Shown: positions 9,897 through 18,265 of the stretch, piece after piece
How the letters are laid out: each line of letters begins with the position of its first letter
Numbering within the stretch: position 1 is the stretch's first letter
From: Massilia sp. WG5
Lineage (GTDB): Bacteria; Pseudomonadota; Gammaproteobacteria; Burkholderiales; Burkholderiaceae_D
Assembly: GCF_001412595.2 (NCBI RefSeq)
Contig: NZ_CP012640.2
Span: forward strand, 3,596,001-3,660,000
Length of the DNA: 64,000 nucleotides
Direction of reading: 5' to 3'
Made by a program: the position numbers and the translations under genes
Notes under the pieces: model-generated
Databases searched by the model: none
What the model was told of the DNA's origin: nothing
The model's input: the letters and a program-made list of their open reading frames with translations, nothing else

Positions 9897-10832
9897 ATGA
9901 CTAGCGCACAGCTGTTTTTCCTGCTGATCGTCTTCGCGGTCGCCTGCGGGCTCGTGTGGCTCGGCATGGCCTTGTTCGCGCCCGGCGCGCTGCGCGAACG
10001 CCTCGCGAATTTCATGAACCGCTCGGAGGAGAACAAGGACGGCATCGGCTGGATCGAGCGTGTGGCGCGCGTGGCGCGGCCGCTCACCAAGCTGTCGATC
10101 CCGGAAGAGGGCTGGGAAAAGTCGGCGCTGCGCACGCGGTTCATGAATGCCGGCTGGCGCAACCCGGCCGCGCCGACGCTGTTCTTTGCGTCGAAAAGCG
10201 CACTTGCGCTGGCGCTGCCCGCCATCGTGGGCATCGGGCTGGCCTTTGTGCCTGCGCCGCTCGTCAAGGCCAAGCTGTTGTTCCTGCTGCTGCTTGCGGC
10301 TACCTGCGGCTATTACCTGCCAAACGGCGTCCTGCACCACATCGTGCGGCGCCGCAAGCGGGAAATCTTCGAGACCATTCCCGACGCGCTCGATCTGCTC
10401 ACCGTCTGCGTAGAAGCCGGGCTGAGCCTGGAACGCGGCCTGGTCAAGGTCGCCGCCGAAATCCACATCAAAAGCGTGACGCTGGCCCAGGAACTGCAGC
10501 TGGTATTGATGGAGATGCGTACTGGCTTCAGCAAGGAAAAGGCATTGCGCAATTTTGCGCTGCGCATCGGCCTGGACGACGTCGATTCACTGGTCGCGAT
10601 GCTGATCCAATCCGAACGCTTCGGCACCAGCGTCGGCGACGCCTTGCGCGTGTATTCGGAAAACCTGCGCGGCAAGCGGCGCATCCTGGCCGAAGAGGCT
10701 GCGGCCAAAATCGGCCTGAAGATGCTGTTCCCGCTCATTTTCTGCATTTTCCCGACTCTCATGATGGTGCTGCTCGGCCCAGCCGGCATCCAGATTACGC
10801 GCACCTTCAGGAATGTCCTGGGCGCTCATTGA
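9897..10832 (+). CDS. tadC: Tad inner-membrane platform protein TadC
   Basis: A 311-residue GspF-family paralogue of TadB. A membrane helix near residues 4-24 is followed by hydrophobic segments around 95-140, a T2SSF domain (about 155-280, with PDALDLLTVCVEAGLSLERGL in the family position) and a C-terminal helix pair. It begins 10 bases after tadB (AAGGAG before the ATG), which supports translation in a fixed ratio. TadB and TadC probably form a heteromeric platform. Confidence 0.93.
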   Translation: MTSAQLFFLLIVFAVACGLVWLGMALFAPGALRERLANFMNRSEENKDGIGWIERVARVARPLTKLSIPEEGWEKSALRTRFMNAGWRNPAAPTLFFASKSALALALPAIVGIGLAFVPAPLVKAKLLFLLLLAATCGYYLPNGVLHHIVRRRKREIFETIPDALDLLTVCVEAGLSLERGLVKVAAEIHIKSVTLAQELQLVLMEMRTGFSKEKALRNFALRIGLDDVDSLVAMLIQSERFGTSVGDALRVYSENLRGKRRILAEEAAAKIGLKMLFPLIFCIFPTLMMVLLGPAGIQITRTFRNVLGAH

Positions 10833-10849
10833 TTCTTGTGGAGACTGTC

Positions 10850-11935
10850 ATGCGATCGCGAATCCTCTTCCGTACCTTGCCACTCCTGTGCAGCGGCGTC
10901 ATGCTGCTGGCTTGCAGCAGCCCGCCCCAGCGCCAGGAAGCATCCACCGCGCTGTCCGCGGCCAACGACAGCTATCTGCGCGGCCGCAATGCGCATCTGG
11001 CACGGCGTTACGGCGACGCGATCGCGGCGTACCAGGAGGCGCTGCGGGTCGACGATGCGCACGTGAATGCCAGGAATGGCCTGGCCATCGCCTACGCTGA
11101 ACAGCGCGATTTTGCGAAGGCGATTCCGATCTGGCGCGAACTGACCCGCGGTGCGACGATGTCGTCCGGTCCGGCGATCGCCTTCTTGTTCGGCAACCTT
11201 GGCTATGCTTATTTCCTCAACGGAAACTACGACGACGCCCTGGTGGCGCTGGAAAAGGCCTGCCTGCTCGATCCGCTCAATCCCCGGAACTGGCAGTACC
11301 TGAGCGAGACCTTGCAGCAGCTCGGCCAGCAAGAGCGTGCGCAACAGATGTTGCGCCAGGCGAATGCCCTGCGCGAGCACGATTTCCGCTCCGATTACAC
11401 GGCGGCGAACGGAGGCGCCAGGGTGCCGGCGATCGAGCAGGCGCTCAAGACCGGCCCACGCCAGGATCGGGACTGGGCCTTCATGGAGGTGACCACCAAG
11501 GCCAACGGCATGCTCGAACTGCGCCGTGTCGTCCCTTCCCGGTTGTCGCCGCCGGCCGCACCGCCAAAGCCCGAGAGGGCGCCGGCGCTCCCTCCGGTCA
11601 CCGTCGTCGCGCTCGAGATCAGCAACGGCAACGGACGCCAGGGCCTGGCGCGGATGATGTCGCGCCAGCTGCACGACGCGGGCCTGAAAGTGGTGCGCCT
11701 GACCAACGAGAAAGGATTCGCAGTGCGCCAGACCCGCATCGAATACCAGCCGGCCTTTCGCGGCGCGGCCGAACGGCTGGCCGAGCGCTTCGGCGGCGCC
11801 AGGCCGGTCGAGGTCAATATGAGCGGGCGTGCGAATGTGCGGCTGGTGATCGGTCACGACCTGTCGGCCGGATCGATCGCCAGCCGTTCAAGCGTTTCGC
11901 CGCCGGGCCAGGCGAGCGGAGCCGGCGCCCCCTGA
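10850..11935 (+). CDS. tadD: TPR lipoprotein TadD with C-terminal LytR_C-like domain
   Basis: A 361-residue outer-membrane lipoprotein (lipobox LLAC, Cys22) that in other Tad systems is needed for secretin assembly, like a pilotin. Residues ~35-180 form about four tetratricopeptide repeats (for example GDAIAAYQEAL, DALVALEKACLLDP). After a proline-rich linker the region ~245-335 (VVALEISNGNGRQGLARMM...) matches the LytR_C fold. The ATG at 10850 has GTGGAG upstream; the long in-frame extension back into tadC is not used. It is the last gene of the Tad cluster here. Confidence 0.88.
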   Translation: MRSRILFRTLPLLCSGVMLLACSSPPQRQEASTALSAANDSYLRGRNAHLARRYGDAIAAYQEALRVDDAHVNARNGLAIAYAEQRDFAKAIPIWRELTRGATMSSGPAIAFLFGNLGYAYFLNGNYDDALVALEKACLLDPLNPRNWQYLSETLQQLGQQERAQQMLRQANALREHDFRSDYTAANGGARVPAIEQALKTGPRQDRDWAFMEVTTKANGMLELRRVVPSRLSPPAAPPKPERAPALPPVTVVALEISNGNGRQGLARMMSRQLHDAGLKVVRLTNEKGFAVRQTRIEYQPAFRGAAERLAERFGGARPVEVNMSGRANVRLVIGHDLSAGSIASRSSVSPPGQASGAGAP

Positions 11936-12024
11936 GGGGCAGTGCTGTTTTTGCAACAGTATCGAGCGCCAGGCTGAGCCGAAATTGGGAATAATAAAAA
12001 TCTCAATAACTCGGGAGAACTGCC

Positions 12025-12351
12025 ATGGCTTTTACTCGTCGTTTCCAGATCGCTCTGGTTCAATCCGTCATCGCTGGCGCCCTGCTGGTCTCGGCCGTCG
12101 GTTGCGCTCCGACTCCCACCCGTGAAGGCACCGGTGAATATATCGATGACTCGATGATCACCGGCAAAGTCAAAGCTGCCTTCGCCGCCGACCCGACCGT
12201 CAAGGCGACCCAGGTGCAGGTCGAAACGTTCAAGGGTACGGTTCAACTGAGCGGCTTCGTCGATTCGCGCGAAAGCGCCCAGCGCGCCGTCGAACTGGCG
12301 CGCGGCGTGAAGGGCGTGAAATCCGTGAAGAACGACACGGTGATCCGCTAA
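12025..12351 (+). CDS. BON-domain periplasmic/lipoprotein (OsmY-like)
   Basis: A 108-residue exported protein with an N-terminal hydrophobic signal ending at Cys27 (SAVGC), a likely though imperfect lipobox. One BON domain fills residues ~45-105 (DDSMITGKVKAAFAADP...GTVQLSGFVDSRESAQRA...GVKSVKND), the fold of OsmY and the outer-leaflet stabiliser DolP. It probably binds membranes or helps envelope stress tolerance. CGGGAG precedes the ATG. It is a separate unit from the Tad operon and convergent with the DUF2807 gene. Confidence 0.85.
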   Translation: MAFTRRFQIALVQSVIAGALLVSAVGCAPTPTREGTGEYIDDSMITGKVKAAFAADPTVKATQVQVETFKGTVQLSGFVDSRESAQRAVELARGVKGVKSVKNDTVIR

Positions 12352-12362
12352 GCCTGTTATCA

Positions 12363-12400
12363 AGCGGCCGGCACGGCGGCCCAGCCGCGCGCCGGCCGCT
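12363..12400. terminator. Hairpin between convergent genes
   Basis: AGCGGCCGGC (12363-12372) pairs perfectly with GCCGGCCGCT (12391-12400) around an 18-base loop that can fold further. There is no T tract on either strand, so it is a likely but unproven transcript end for both convergent genes. Confidence 0.55.
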
Positions 12401-12414
12401 GCCGCTGCTACCCC

Positions 12415-13188
12415 TTACTGCCAGCTCACCTTGCCGAACCCGTTGGTGGTCGCGTTGCGCGTCGCCGGCTTGCCGTAGACGGTGGCCGAGCCCATGCCGT
12501 TCAGGCTGACGTTGGCCGCGGTCCTGGCGAACACGCTGGCGCCACCCAGGCCCGACATATCCAGGTCGACCGTATCGGCGCGCAATTGCTGCGCGTCGAG
12601 GCTGCCGACCCCGCCCAAGTGGGCGCGCAGCACCTTGGTCTGGCCGCTCACGCTGATGTGACCGGCGCCGCCCAGTTTCAGCTCGATGCGGTCGGCCTGG
12701 CCCGACGTATTGAGGGTGAGGCCGCCAACGCCGCCCAGGTGGGCATCGATGTCGCGGTACTGGCCGCTGACCTTCACGGCGCCAGCGCCATCGAGCGACA
12801 CGACCAGCCGATCGCCACTGAAGCCCGATACCTCGCTCGAGCCCACGCCTTCGGAGACGAATTCCTGCAGGTTCGGCACCGTGAGCTCGGCACGCACTTC
12901 GTTCTTGTTGTTCCCGAAGCGCATATCGTTATTGCTTTCGGTATCGATCATGAGGGTATCGCCGCGCTGGGTCGTCGTGATCTTCGAGACATAACGGCGA
13001 TCGCCCGACACCACCAGCGACGCCGTCGGCCCCTGACGCACGTTCAGGCGAATCACGCCACCCAGGTGAACCTTCGAGACCTTGGCATCGACCGGGCGGT
13101 TTTCGCGCACGATGTCGTCCGCCCAGGCGGCGTGTGCGCCCAGCGAGAAAGCGGTGGCCAGGAATGCGGTGCCGAGCAGTTTGTTCAT
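12415..13188 (-). CDS. Exported DUF2807 (GIN-domain) beta-helix protein
   Basis: A 257-residue protein with a clear signal peptide (cleavage after AHAAWA, about residue 23). The rest matches the head/GIN-type DUF2807 fold, a right-handed beta-helix with recurring VSG/LGGVG turns (GDRLVVSLDGAGAV, HLGGVGGLTL, KLGGAGHISV, HLGGVGSL), about 19-22 residues per repeat. The molecular function is unknown; such proteins are periplasmic or surface-attached. TGGAGAAT lies before the ATG. It stands alone, convergent with the BON gene. Confidence 0.85.
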   Translation of the reverse strand: MNKLLGTAFLATAFSLGAHAAWADDIVRENRPVDAKVSKVHLGGVIRLNVRQGPTASLVVSGDRRYVSKITTTQRGDTLMIDTESNNDMRFGNNKNEVRAELTVPNLQEFVSEGVGSSEVSGFSGDRLVVSLDGAGAVKVSGQYRDIDAHLGGVGGLTLNTSGQADRIELKLGGAGHISVSGQTKVLRAHLGGVGSLDAQQLRADTVDLDMSGLGGASVFARTAANVSLNGMGSATVYGKPATRNATTNGFGKVSWQ

Positions 13189-13361
13189 GACATATTCTCC
13201 AGAGGTGGGCTGATGGCTTCACTATAGGCCTGTGCGCTGTGGGGAAATGGCGGATTGCGACAGACTGCAGCATCGGCGGGATGAAGCGCAAAATCCCTTT
13301 GAAAATCCGATCCGTGGAAAGCGTCAGCCTGCGTCGAGCTGATCCGACCGGTGCACTGCTG

Positions 13362-14327
13362 TCAGGCCACACAACGTGAGAATCGTATGGTCGTCTTCGC
13401 ACACGCGATGCAAAACCATGCCATCCCGATCGCGGCAACGCCGTCGAGGGCATAGTGCCAGGCCAGCACGAGAGTCGAAAGCCAGATAAGTCCGGCGCAC
13501 GGGATCGCGCACCACAACATTGGCCGCCAATGGCGCATGACGAACCACGTCGCCATCGCCGTTAAGGCGACGTGAAGGCTCGGCATTGCCATGGTTCCGT
13601 AAAACAGGCCGTTTTGCGGTATTTTCCCCGATTGGTAGCTTCCCAACATGTCCTGCAAATATTTGCTGACCGAACCTTCCAGATAGCCGAATAGTTCCGG
13701 GCGATAGTATTGCGGCCCTGCGACAGGAAAAGCCATGGCAATGAAGGTAGTGCAGTAAAAGGACAGTACGATTGCTATCGCGAAGGTCATATAACTTTCA
13801 GTGCGATCCTGCTTAACCAAGGCTGCCATCACGAATAAGATATACACCCACATCATGTGATAGACCGTTTCCCAAAATTTCAAGGGAAGAAAATTTGAGG
13901 AAATAATGGTGCGAAATAGTGGCTCTTCGATGTTCCACAAAATCCGGTCTTGCCAAACCAGTGTATGGGAACGATATATTTCGATGAGGTTGGCATTCCC
14001 GTTGATCGAAAAAATGACAAGCGCCATCACGCCGCTTCCCGTCAGCATCGCCGATTTCATCGGTAAACTGTTCCAGAGCGCAACGACATCCACCTGCTTG
14101 GAGCCTTTGTCCACAAAGGACTTTACCGACCTGACTGAGTCCAGCAAAAACAGCAGGGACATTATTAGTAGAAAACAGGTAAGAAAAGATATTGCCGAAT
14201 ATATCTGAGCGGCAGTGATGATTCCTATGGATAATTGCCCGGCACAGACCGCCGACAAGCTTGTGAAAATAGTCCCGAGTAAGGCGAGAGGCATTGCTGC
14301 ACGAACGAAATTCTTCATTGCGCTCAT
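13362..14327 (-). CDS. PAP2-superfamily membrane phosphatase/transferase
   Basis: A 321-residue polytopic membrane protein with about six to seven hydrophobic helices. The PAP2 signature residues are present: PSLHVA (249-254, H252) and HYALDG (291-296, H291), the pattern of the inositolphosphotransferase Aur1/Ipt1-like branch. The classical N-terminal KxxxxxxRP motif is not evident. The substrate is probably a lipid phosphate or lipid headgroup. Base composition is clearly richer in A and T than its neighbours, with many TTA, ATA and AAA codons, which suggests recent acquisition. It is a single gene beside tRNA-Thr. ATG at 14318 is an alternative start. Confidence 0.82.
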   Translation of the reverse strand: MSAMKNFVRAAMPLALLGTIFTSLSAVCAGQLSIGIITAAQIYSAISFLTCFLLIMSLLFLLDSVRSVKSFVDKGSKQVDVVALWNSLPMKSAMLTGSGVMALVIFSINGNANLIEIYRSHTLVWQDRILWNIEEPLFRTIISSNFLPLKFWETVYHMMWVYILFVMAALVKQDRTESYMTFAIAIVLSFYCTTFIAMAFPVAGPQYYRPELFGYLEGSVSKYLQDMLGSYQSGKIPQNGLFYGTMAMPSLHVALTAMATWFVMRHWRPMLWCAIPCAGLIWLSTLVLAWHYALDGVAAIGMAWFCIACAKTTIRFSRCVA

Positions 14328-14588
14328 AAAATTCCTTTCCGATAAGTCGAAAAATAGAAATTGACGAGACTTGCAAGAATCAGGTCATCAGGTCGACTGA
14401 CGGTAAGCGGTGAATCTATTCAAATGGCATCGGGTCGGGCATCATGCGCCGGATCGATTGTAGAGAGATTCGAAAATGGGAGAAAGGATTTTTTGCTCAC
14501 GCTCAAATTTCAGATGAAACAAGCGAGTGAGCAACAGCAGAGTTTCGATACGGCCCAAGGCGGCGCAATTCTTCGACGCCCGGAAAGC
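14328..14588. other. AT-rich gene-free stretch between PAP2 gene and tRNA-Thr terminator
   Basis: About 260 bases of relatively AT-rich sequence upstream of the PAP2 gene. I see no coding frame with support, no insertion-sequence ends and no copy of the tRNA 3' end that would mark an attachment site. It presumably holds the PAP2 promoter. Confidence 0.4.
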
Positions 14589-14615
14589 AAAAAGCCCAAC
14601 CATGAAGGCTGGGCT
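14589..14615 (-). terminator. Intrinsic terminator of tRNA-Thr
   Basis: On the minus strand AGCCCAGCC pairs with GGTTGGGCT (one G-U pair) around a five-base loop and is followed by TTTTT. It lies 16 bases after the tRNA 3' end. Confidence 0.8.
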
Positions 14616-14630
14616 AAGTGCTTGAATTAT

Positions 14631-14706
14631 TGGTGCCGGCTGCAGGACTCGAACCCGCCACCTGATGATTACAAATCAACTGCTCTACCTGATGAGCTAA
14701 GCCGGC
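14631..14706 (-). tRNA. tRNA-Thr (anticodon TGT), CCA encoded
   Basis: A full cloverleaf can be folded: acceptor GCCGGCT/AGCCGGC, D arm GCTC/GAGC, anticodon loop TTTGTAA with TGT at 34-36, T arm GCGGG/CCTGC, and an encoded CCA (14631-14633). It reads ACA and, by wobble, other threonine codons. The anticodon stem GTTGA/TCATC has a T-T mismatch at positions 28-42. The gene lies between sspB and the PAP2 gene and has its own terminator. Confidence 0.96.
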
Positions 14707-14727
14707 AATGTGGCCAGAATTATACCT

Positions 14728-15225
14728 CTATTTGATCCTGGTCAACGTCGGGCGGCCACCTTTTTTAGGTGGCTCGTTGTTGTCGTCGGGCAGATGCGAC
14801 ACTTCGGAAGCTGGCGCGCTCGAGGTTTTGCCGGGAACGGCGGACAAGCCGGGGGCGCTGGCCGCCTCGGGAGCGGGGATGGGCGCTGGGAGCGGGGCCA
14901 TCTCGGCGGCGGTGGTGCTGACGTCGAAGGCCATGCCCTGGCCGTTTTCGTTGGCGTAGATCGCCAGCACGTTCTGCACCGGAATGTAGAGTTCGCGCGA
15001 AACGCCGTTGAAGCGCGCTCGGAAGGTGATTGCGTCGTTGTCCATCTTCAGCCCGGAGGTGGCGCCGTAGCTGATGTTGAGGATGATTTCGCCCTTCTTC
15101 ACGTATTCCATCGGAACCGTGGTCGCGGCGTCGACCTTGACCGCCAGGTAAGGCGTGTAGCCGCTGTCCGTGCACCATTCATAGATGGCGCGCAGTAGAT
15201 ATGGCTTGGTGGAGATGTCTGGCAT
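14728..15225 (-). CDS. sspB: ClpXP adaptor SspB
   Basis: A 165-residue adaptor that binds ssrA-tagged peptides and delivers them to ClpXP. The folded domain (about 5-110) begins with STKPYLLRAIYEWCTDSGYTPYLAV and contains the groove segment ILNISYGATSGLKMDN. A flexible Pro/Ala-rich linker follows, and the extreme C-terminus KKGGRPTLTRIK matches the short ClpX-docking tail of SspB. I place the start at ATG 15225 (MPDIST); a TTG at 15237 would add four residues, and neither has a strong ribosome-binding site. It is downstream of sspA in the same direction, as in most proteobacteria. Confidence 0.93.
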   Translation of the reverse strand: MPDISTKPYLLRAIYEWCTDSGYTPYLAVKVDAATTVPMEYVKKGEIILNISYGATSGLKMDNDAITFRARFNGVSRELYIPVQNVLAIYANENGQGMAFDVSTTAAEMAPLPAPIPAPEAASAPGLSAVPGKTSSAPASEVSHLPDDNNEPPKKGGRPTLTRIK

Positions 15226-15369
15226 TTTGTAGATCAAATTGCATCAAGTTGTTACACGCCAGTGTAATCCGATTCGCCGCAAGGCGTCGAAAATTGGCGT
15301 GCAACAGTGTCCGGGGGCGCCGGACCGGTAGACCGGCGCCGGACGAAGCGCGAGTGCGTCTGCTTGCGC

Positions 15370-15981
15370 TTAGCGGCGCATTACTTTCTCGGACGGCGTC
15401 AGCGCTTCGATGTAGGCAGGACGCGAGAAGATGCGTTCGGCGTACTTCATCAGCGGCGCGGCGGTCTTCGACAGCTCGATGCCGTAGTGGTCCAGGCGCC
15501 ACAGCAGCGGCGCGATGGCGACGTCCAGCATCGAGAACTCGTCGCCCAGCATGTACTTGTTCTTCAGGAACAGCGGGGCCAGGGTGGTCAGGCGGTCGCG
15601 GATTTCCGCGCGGGCCTTGTCGTGGCTCTTGTCGCCGACCTTGCTGCGCTCGTTCTCGAGCGTGTTCACGTGCACGAACAGCTCTTTTTCGAAGTTGAAC
15701 AGCATCAGGCGGGCGCGGGCGCGCATCAGCGGATCGGCCGGCATCAGCTGCGGGTGCGGGAAGCGCTCGTCGATGTACTCGTTGATGATGTTCGATTCGT
15801 ACAGGATCAGTTCGCGTTCGACCAGGATCGGCACCTGGCCGTACGGGTTCATCGTCGAGATGTCCTCGGGCTTGTTGAACAGGTCCACGTCGCGCACCTC
15901 GAAGTCCATGCCCTTTTCGAACAGGACCAGGCGGCAGCGCTGGGAGAACGGGCACGTGGTGCCAGAGTAGAGAACCATCAT
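15370..15981 (-). CDS. sspA: Stringent starvation protein A (GST-fold)
   Basis: A 203-residue RNA polymerase-associated protein. The thioredoxin-like N-terminal domain starts MMVLYSGTTCPFSQRCRL, with the CPFSQ motif at the position of the GST active site, and NPYGQVPILVE and ESNIINEYI form the usual cis-proline and glutathione-site region. The C-terminal helical domain spans about 85-203. SspA proteins normally lack GST activity and modulate sigma-70 transcription in stationary phase. The gene lies between the bc1 operon and sspB on the same strand. Confidence 0.93.
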   Translation of the reverse strand: MMVLYSGTTCPFSQRCRLVLFEKGMDFEVRDVDLFNKPEDISTMNPYGQVPILVERELILYESNIINEYIDERFPHPQLMPADPLMRARARLMLFNFEKELFVHVNTLENERSKVGDKSHDKARAEIRDRLTTLAPLFLKNKYMLGDEFSMLDVAIAPLLWRLDHYGIELSKTAAPLMKYAERIFSRPAYIEALTPSEKVMRR

Positions 15982-16072
15982 GGTTTATAGTTCCTTCAAG
16001 TAACAAAGGGGTGAAGCGCCGCGCGGCTCACCCCAGGATAATAATTGCCCGCATTATAACCGGGCAATCAAA

Positions 16073-16834
16073 TCACTTTACGTCTTTCCAATAAGAAGCG
16101 TTCAATCTCCACGCAAGGAAAGCAAAAACAGCAAGGAACAGCAACACAATTGCACCCAGGCGCTTGCGCAGGTCCTGCGCCGGCTCCGCCATCCAGTTCA
16201 TGTAGGCAACCAGGTCCGCCACCTGGGTGTCGAACTCCTGCTGGGTCAACTGGCCCTGGCTGACCTGTTCGAAGCCGGCGAACTTGTGCACTTTCTTGCC
16301 GTGCTCATGCGGATCCTCTTCCTCGACCATCTTGGCAGTGCGCACGCCTTGCAGCTGCCACAGGACGTGGGGCATGGCGACGTTCGGCACCACCATATTG
16401 TTCCAGCCGGTCGGGCGGGTATCGTCCTTGTAGAAAGTGCGCAGGTAGGTGTACAGGTAATCCGCACCCGAACCGGCGCCCGACGAGCGGGCGCGCGTGA
16501 TCACCGACAGGTCCGGCGGCACCGCGCCGAACCAGGCTTTCGCATCCGCAGGGCGCATCGCGATCGTCATCATGTCGCCTACCTTCTCGCCGGAGAACAG
16601 CAGGTTGTTCTTGATCTGGTCTTCATTCAGGCCCAGATCCCGCAGGCGATTGTAGCGCATCGCTGACGCCGAATGGCAGTTCAGGCAGTAGTTGACGAAC
16701 AGCTTGGCACCGTTTTGCAGCGACGCAATATCATTGCGCTCCGGCGCTCGATCCAGCGGGAAACTTCCCTCGTTCGCAAAGACGAATCCCGGCAGCAAGG
16801 CAAGGACCGCGAGTATCTTCTTCGAAAATTTCAT
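16073..16834 (-). CDS. petC: Cytochrome c1 of the bc1 complex
   Basis: A 253-residue haem c subunit that passes electrons from the Rieske protein to soluble cytochrome c. A signal peptide ends near FVFANEG, the haem-binding motif CLNCH lies near residue 47, and a methionine ligand is expected in the MTIAMRPADAKAWFG / VAMPHVLW region. One C-terminal membrane anchor (LRKRLGAIVLLFLAVFAFLAW) is present. ATG 16834 is chosen because it gives a proper signal peptide and AAAAGGACAACC precedes it; the frame extends much further upstream only as an overlap of cytochrome b. Third gene of petABC. Confidence 0.95.
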   Translation of the reverse strand: MKFSKKILAVLALLPGFVFANEGSFPLDRAPERNDIASLQNGAKLFVNYCLNCHSASAMRYNRLRDLGLNEDQIKNNLLFSGEKVGDMMTIAMRPADAKAWFGAVPPDLSVITRARSSGAGSGADYLYTYLRTFYKDDTRPTGWNNMVVPNVAMPHVLWQLQGVRTAKMVEEEDPHEHGKKVHKFAGFEQVSQGQLTQQEFDTQVADLVAYMNWMAEPAQDLRKRLGAIVLLFLAVFAFLAWRLNASYWKDVK

Positions 16835-16854
16835 GGTTGTCCTTTTCCTTTCGA

Positions 16855-18264
16855 TCAATGCGGGGTGAAGGTCACGCGATTCGGCACGACCTTGAAGCGG
16901 CCGGCGGCGCTCCACCACGGCATCAGGAGGAAAAAGCTGAAGTAGATCAGGGTGCAGGCCTGGGCCATCAGCGTCGAGGACGGGGTCGGCGGCTGGGTGC
17001 CGAGGTAGCCCAGGGTCAGGAAGGCGACGGCGAACACGAGGTACACGTACTTGTGCCAGCTCGGGCGGTAACGGATCGACTTCACCGGCGAGTGGTCCAG
17101 CCATGGCAGCAGGGCCAGGATCACGACGGACGAGCCGAACAGCACCACGCCCCATACCTTCGCGTCCAGGAACAGCATGCCGATTTCCAGCACCACGGCG
17201 ATCGCGGTAACGGCGAGCTTGGTCTTGTACGACAGGCGCGAACGCAGCCAGATGAATACGACGTAGGCGGCGACGCCGGCCATCACGACCCACATGAAGT
17301 CGGACGTCGTGGCGCGCAGCACCGAGTAGAAGGGCGTGAAGTACCAGGTCGGCGCGATGTGCGGCGGGGTCTTCATCGAATCGGCCGGCAGGAAGTTGTT
17401 GTATTCCAGGAAGTAGCCGCCCATCTCAGGCGCAAAGAAGATCACCGCGCTGTAGATGAACAGGAACACCGAGACGCCGAACAGGTCCTTGGTCGTGTAG
17501 TAGGGGTGCGACGGGATCATGTCGACGCCGTGACCGTCCGGGCCGAGGTTTTCCTTGACCTCGATGCCGTCCGGATTGTTCGAGCCGACTTCGTGCAGCG
17601 CGATCAGGTGCGCGGCCACCAGGCCCAGCAGGACCAGCGGGATCGCGATCACGTGGAAGGCGAAGAAGCGGTTCAGGGTCGCGTCGGACACCACGTAGTC
17701 GCCGCGGATCCACAGCGACAGGTCCGGGCCGATCAGCGGAATGGCGCTGAACAGGTTGACGATCACCTGGGCGCCCCAGTACGACATCTGGCCCCACGGC
17801 AGCAGGTAGCCGAAGAAGGCTTCCGCCATCAGGCACAGGAAGGTGGCAAAGCCGAACAGCCAGATCAGCTCGCGCGGCTTGCGGTAGGAACCGTACAGCA
17901 GCGCACGGGTCATGTGCAGGTAAACCACGATGAAGAACATCGAGGCGCCGGTCGAATGCATGTAGCGCACCAGCCAGCCCCACGGGACTTCGCGCATGAT
18001 GTATTCGACCGAGCCGAACGCGAGGTTGGCGTCCGGCTTGTAGTGCATGGTCAGGAAGATGCCGGTGACGATCTGCAGCACTAGCACCAGCATGGCCAGC
18101 GAGCCGAAGATGTACCAGACGTTGAAGTTCTTCGGGGCGTAGTACTTGCCCCACTGATCGTTCCACAGCTTCGACAAGGGGAAGCGGTCGTCGATCCAGG
18201 CCAGCGCTTTCTGGCCCTTCGGCGCATTTGCCGGGAGTTTGGTTTCCTTGAACGCGGCGCCCAT
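16855..18264 (-). CDS. petB: Cytochrome b of the bc1 complex
   Basis: A 469-residue integral membrane subunit carrying haems bL and bH and both quinone sites. Two pairs of histidine ligands are visible in helix B (MHSTGASMFFIVVYLH) and helix D (FHVIAIPLVLLGLVAAH), each pair 13-14 residues apart. The Qo-site motif usually written PEWY reads PTWY here (PPHIAPTWYFTPF), a non-acidic variant. The length is that of the full one-piece cytochrome b of betaproteobacteria. It is separated from petA by one base and from petC by 20. Confidence 0.97.
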   Translation of the reverse strand: MGAAFKETKLPANAPKGQKALAWIDDRFPLSKLWNDQWGKYYAPKNFNVWYIFGSLAMLVLVLQIVTGIFLTMHYKPDANLAFGSVEYIMREVPWGWLVRYMHSTGASMFFIVVYLHMTRALLYGSYRKPRELIWLFGFATFLCLMAEAFFGYLLPWGQMSYWGAQVIVNLFSAIPLIGPDLSLWIRGDYVVSDATLNRFFAFHVIAIPLVLLGLVAAHLIALHEVGSNNPDGIEVKENLGPDGHGVDMIPSHPYYTTKDLFGVSVFLFIYSAVIFFAPEMGGYFLEYNNFLPADSMKTPPHIAPTWYFTPFYSVLRATTSDFMWVVMAGVAAYVVFIWLRSRLSYKTKLAVTAIAVVLEIGMLFLDAKVWGVVLFGSSVVILALLPWLDHSPVKSIRYRPSWHKYVYLVFAVAFLTLGYLGTQPPTPSSTLMAQACTLIYFSFFLLMPWWSAAGRFKVVPNRVTFTPH

Positions 18265-18265
18265 G

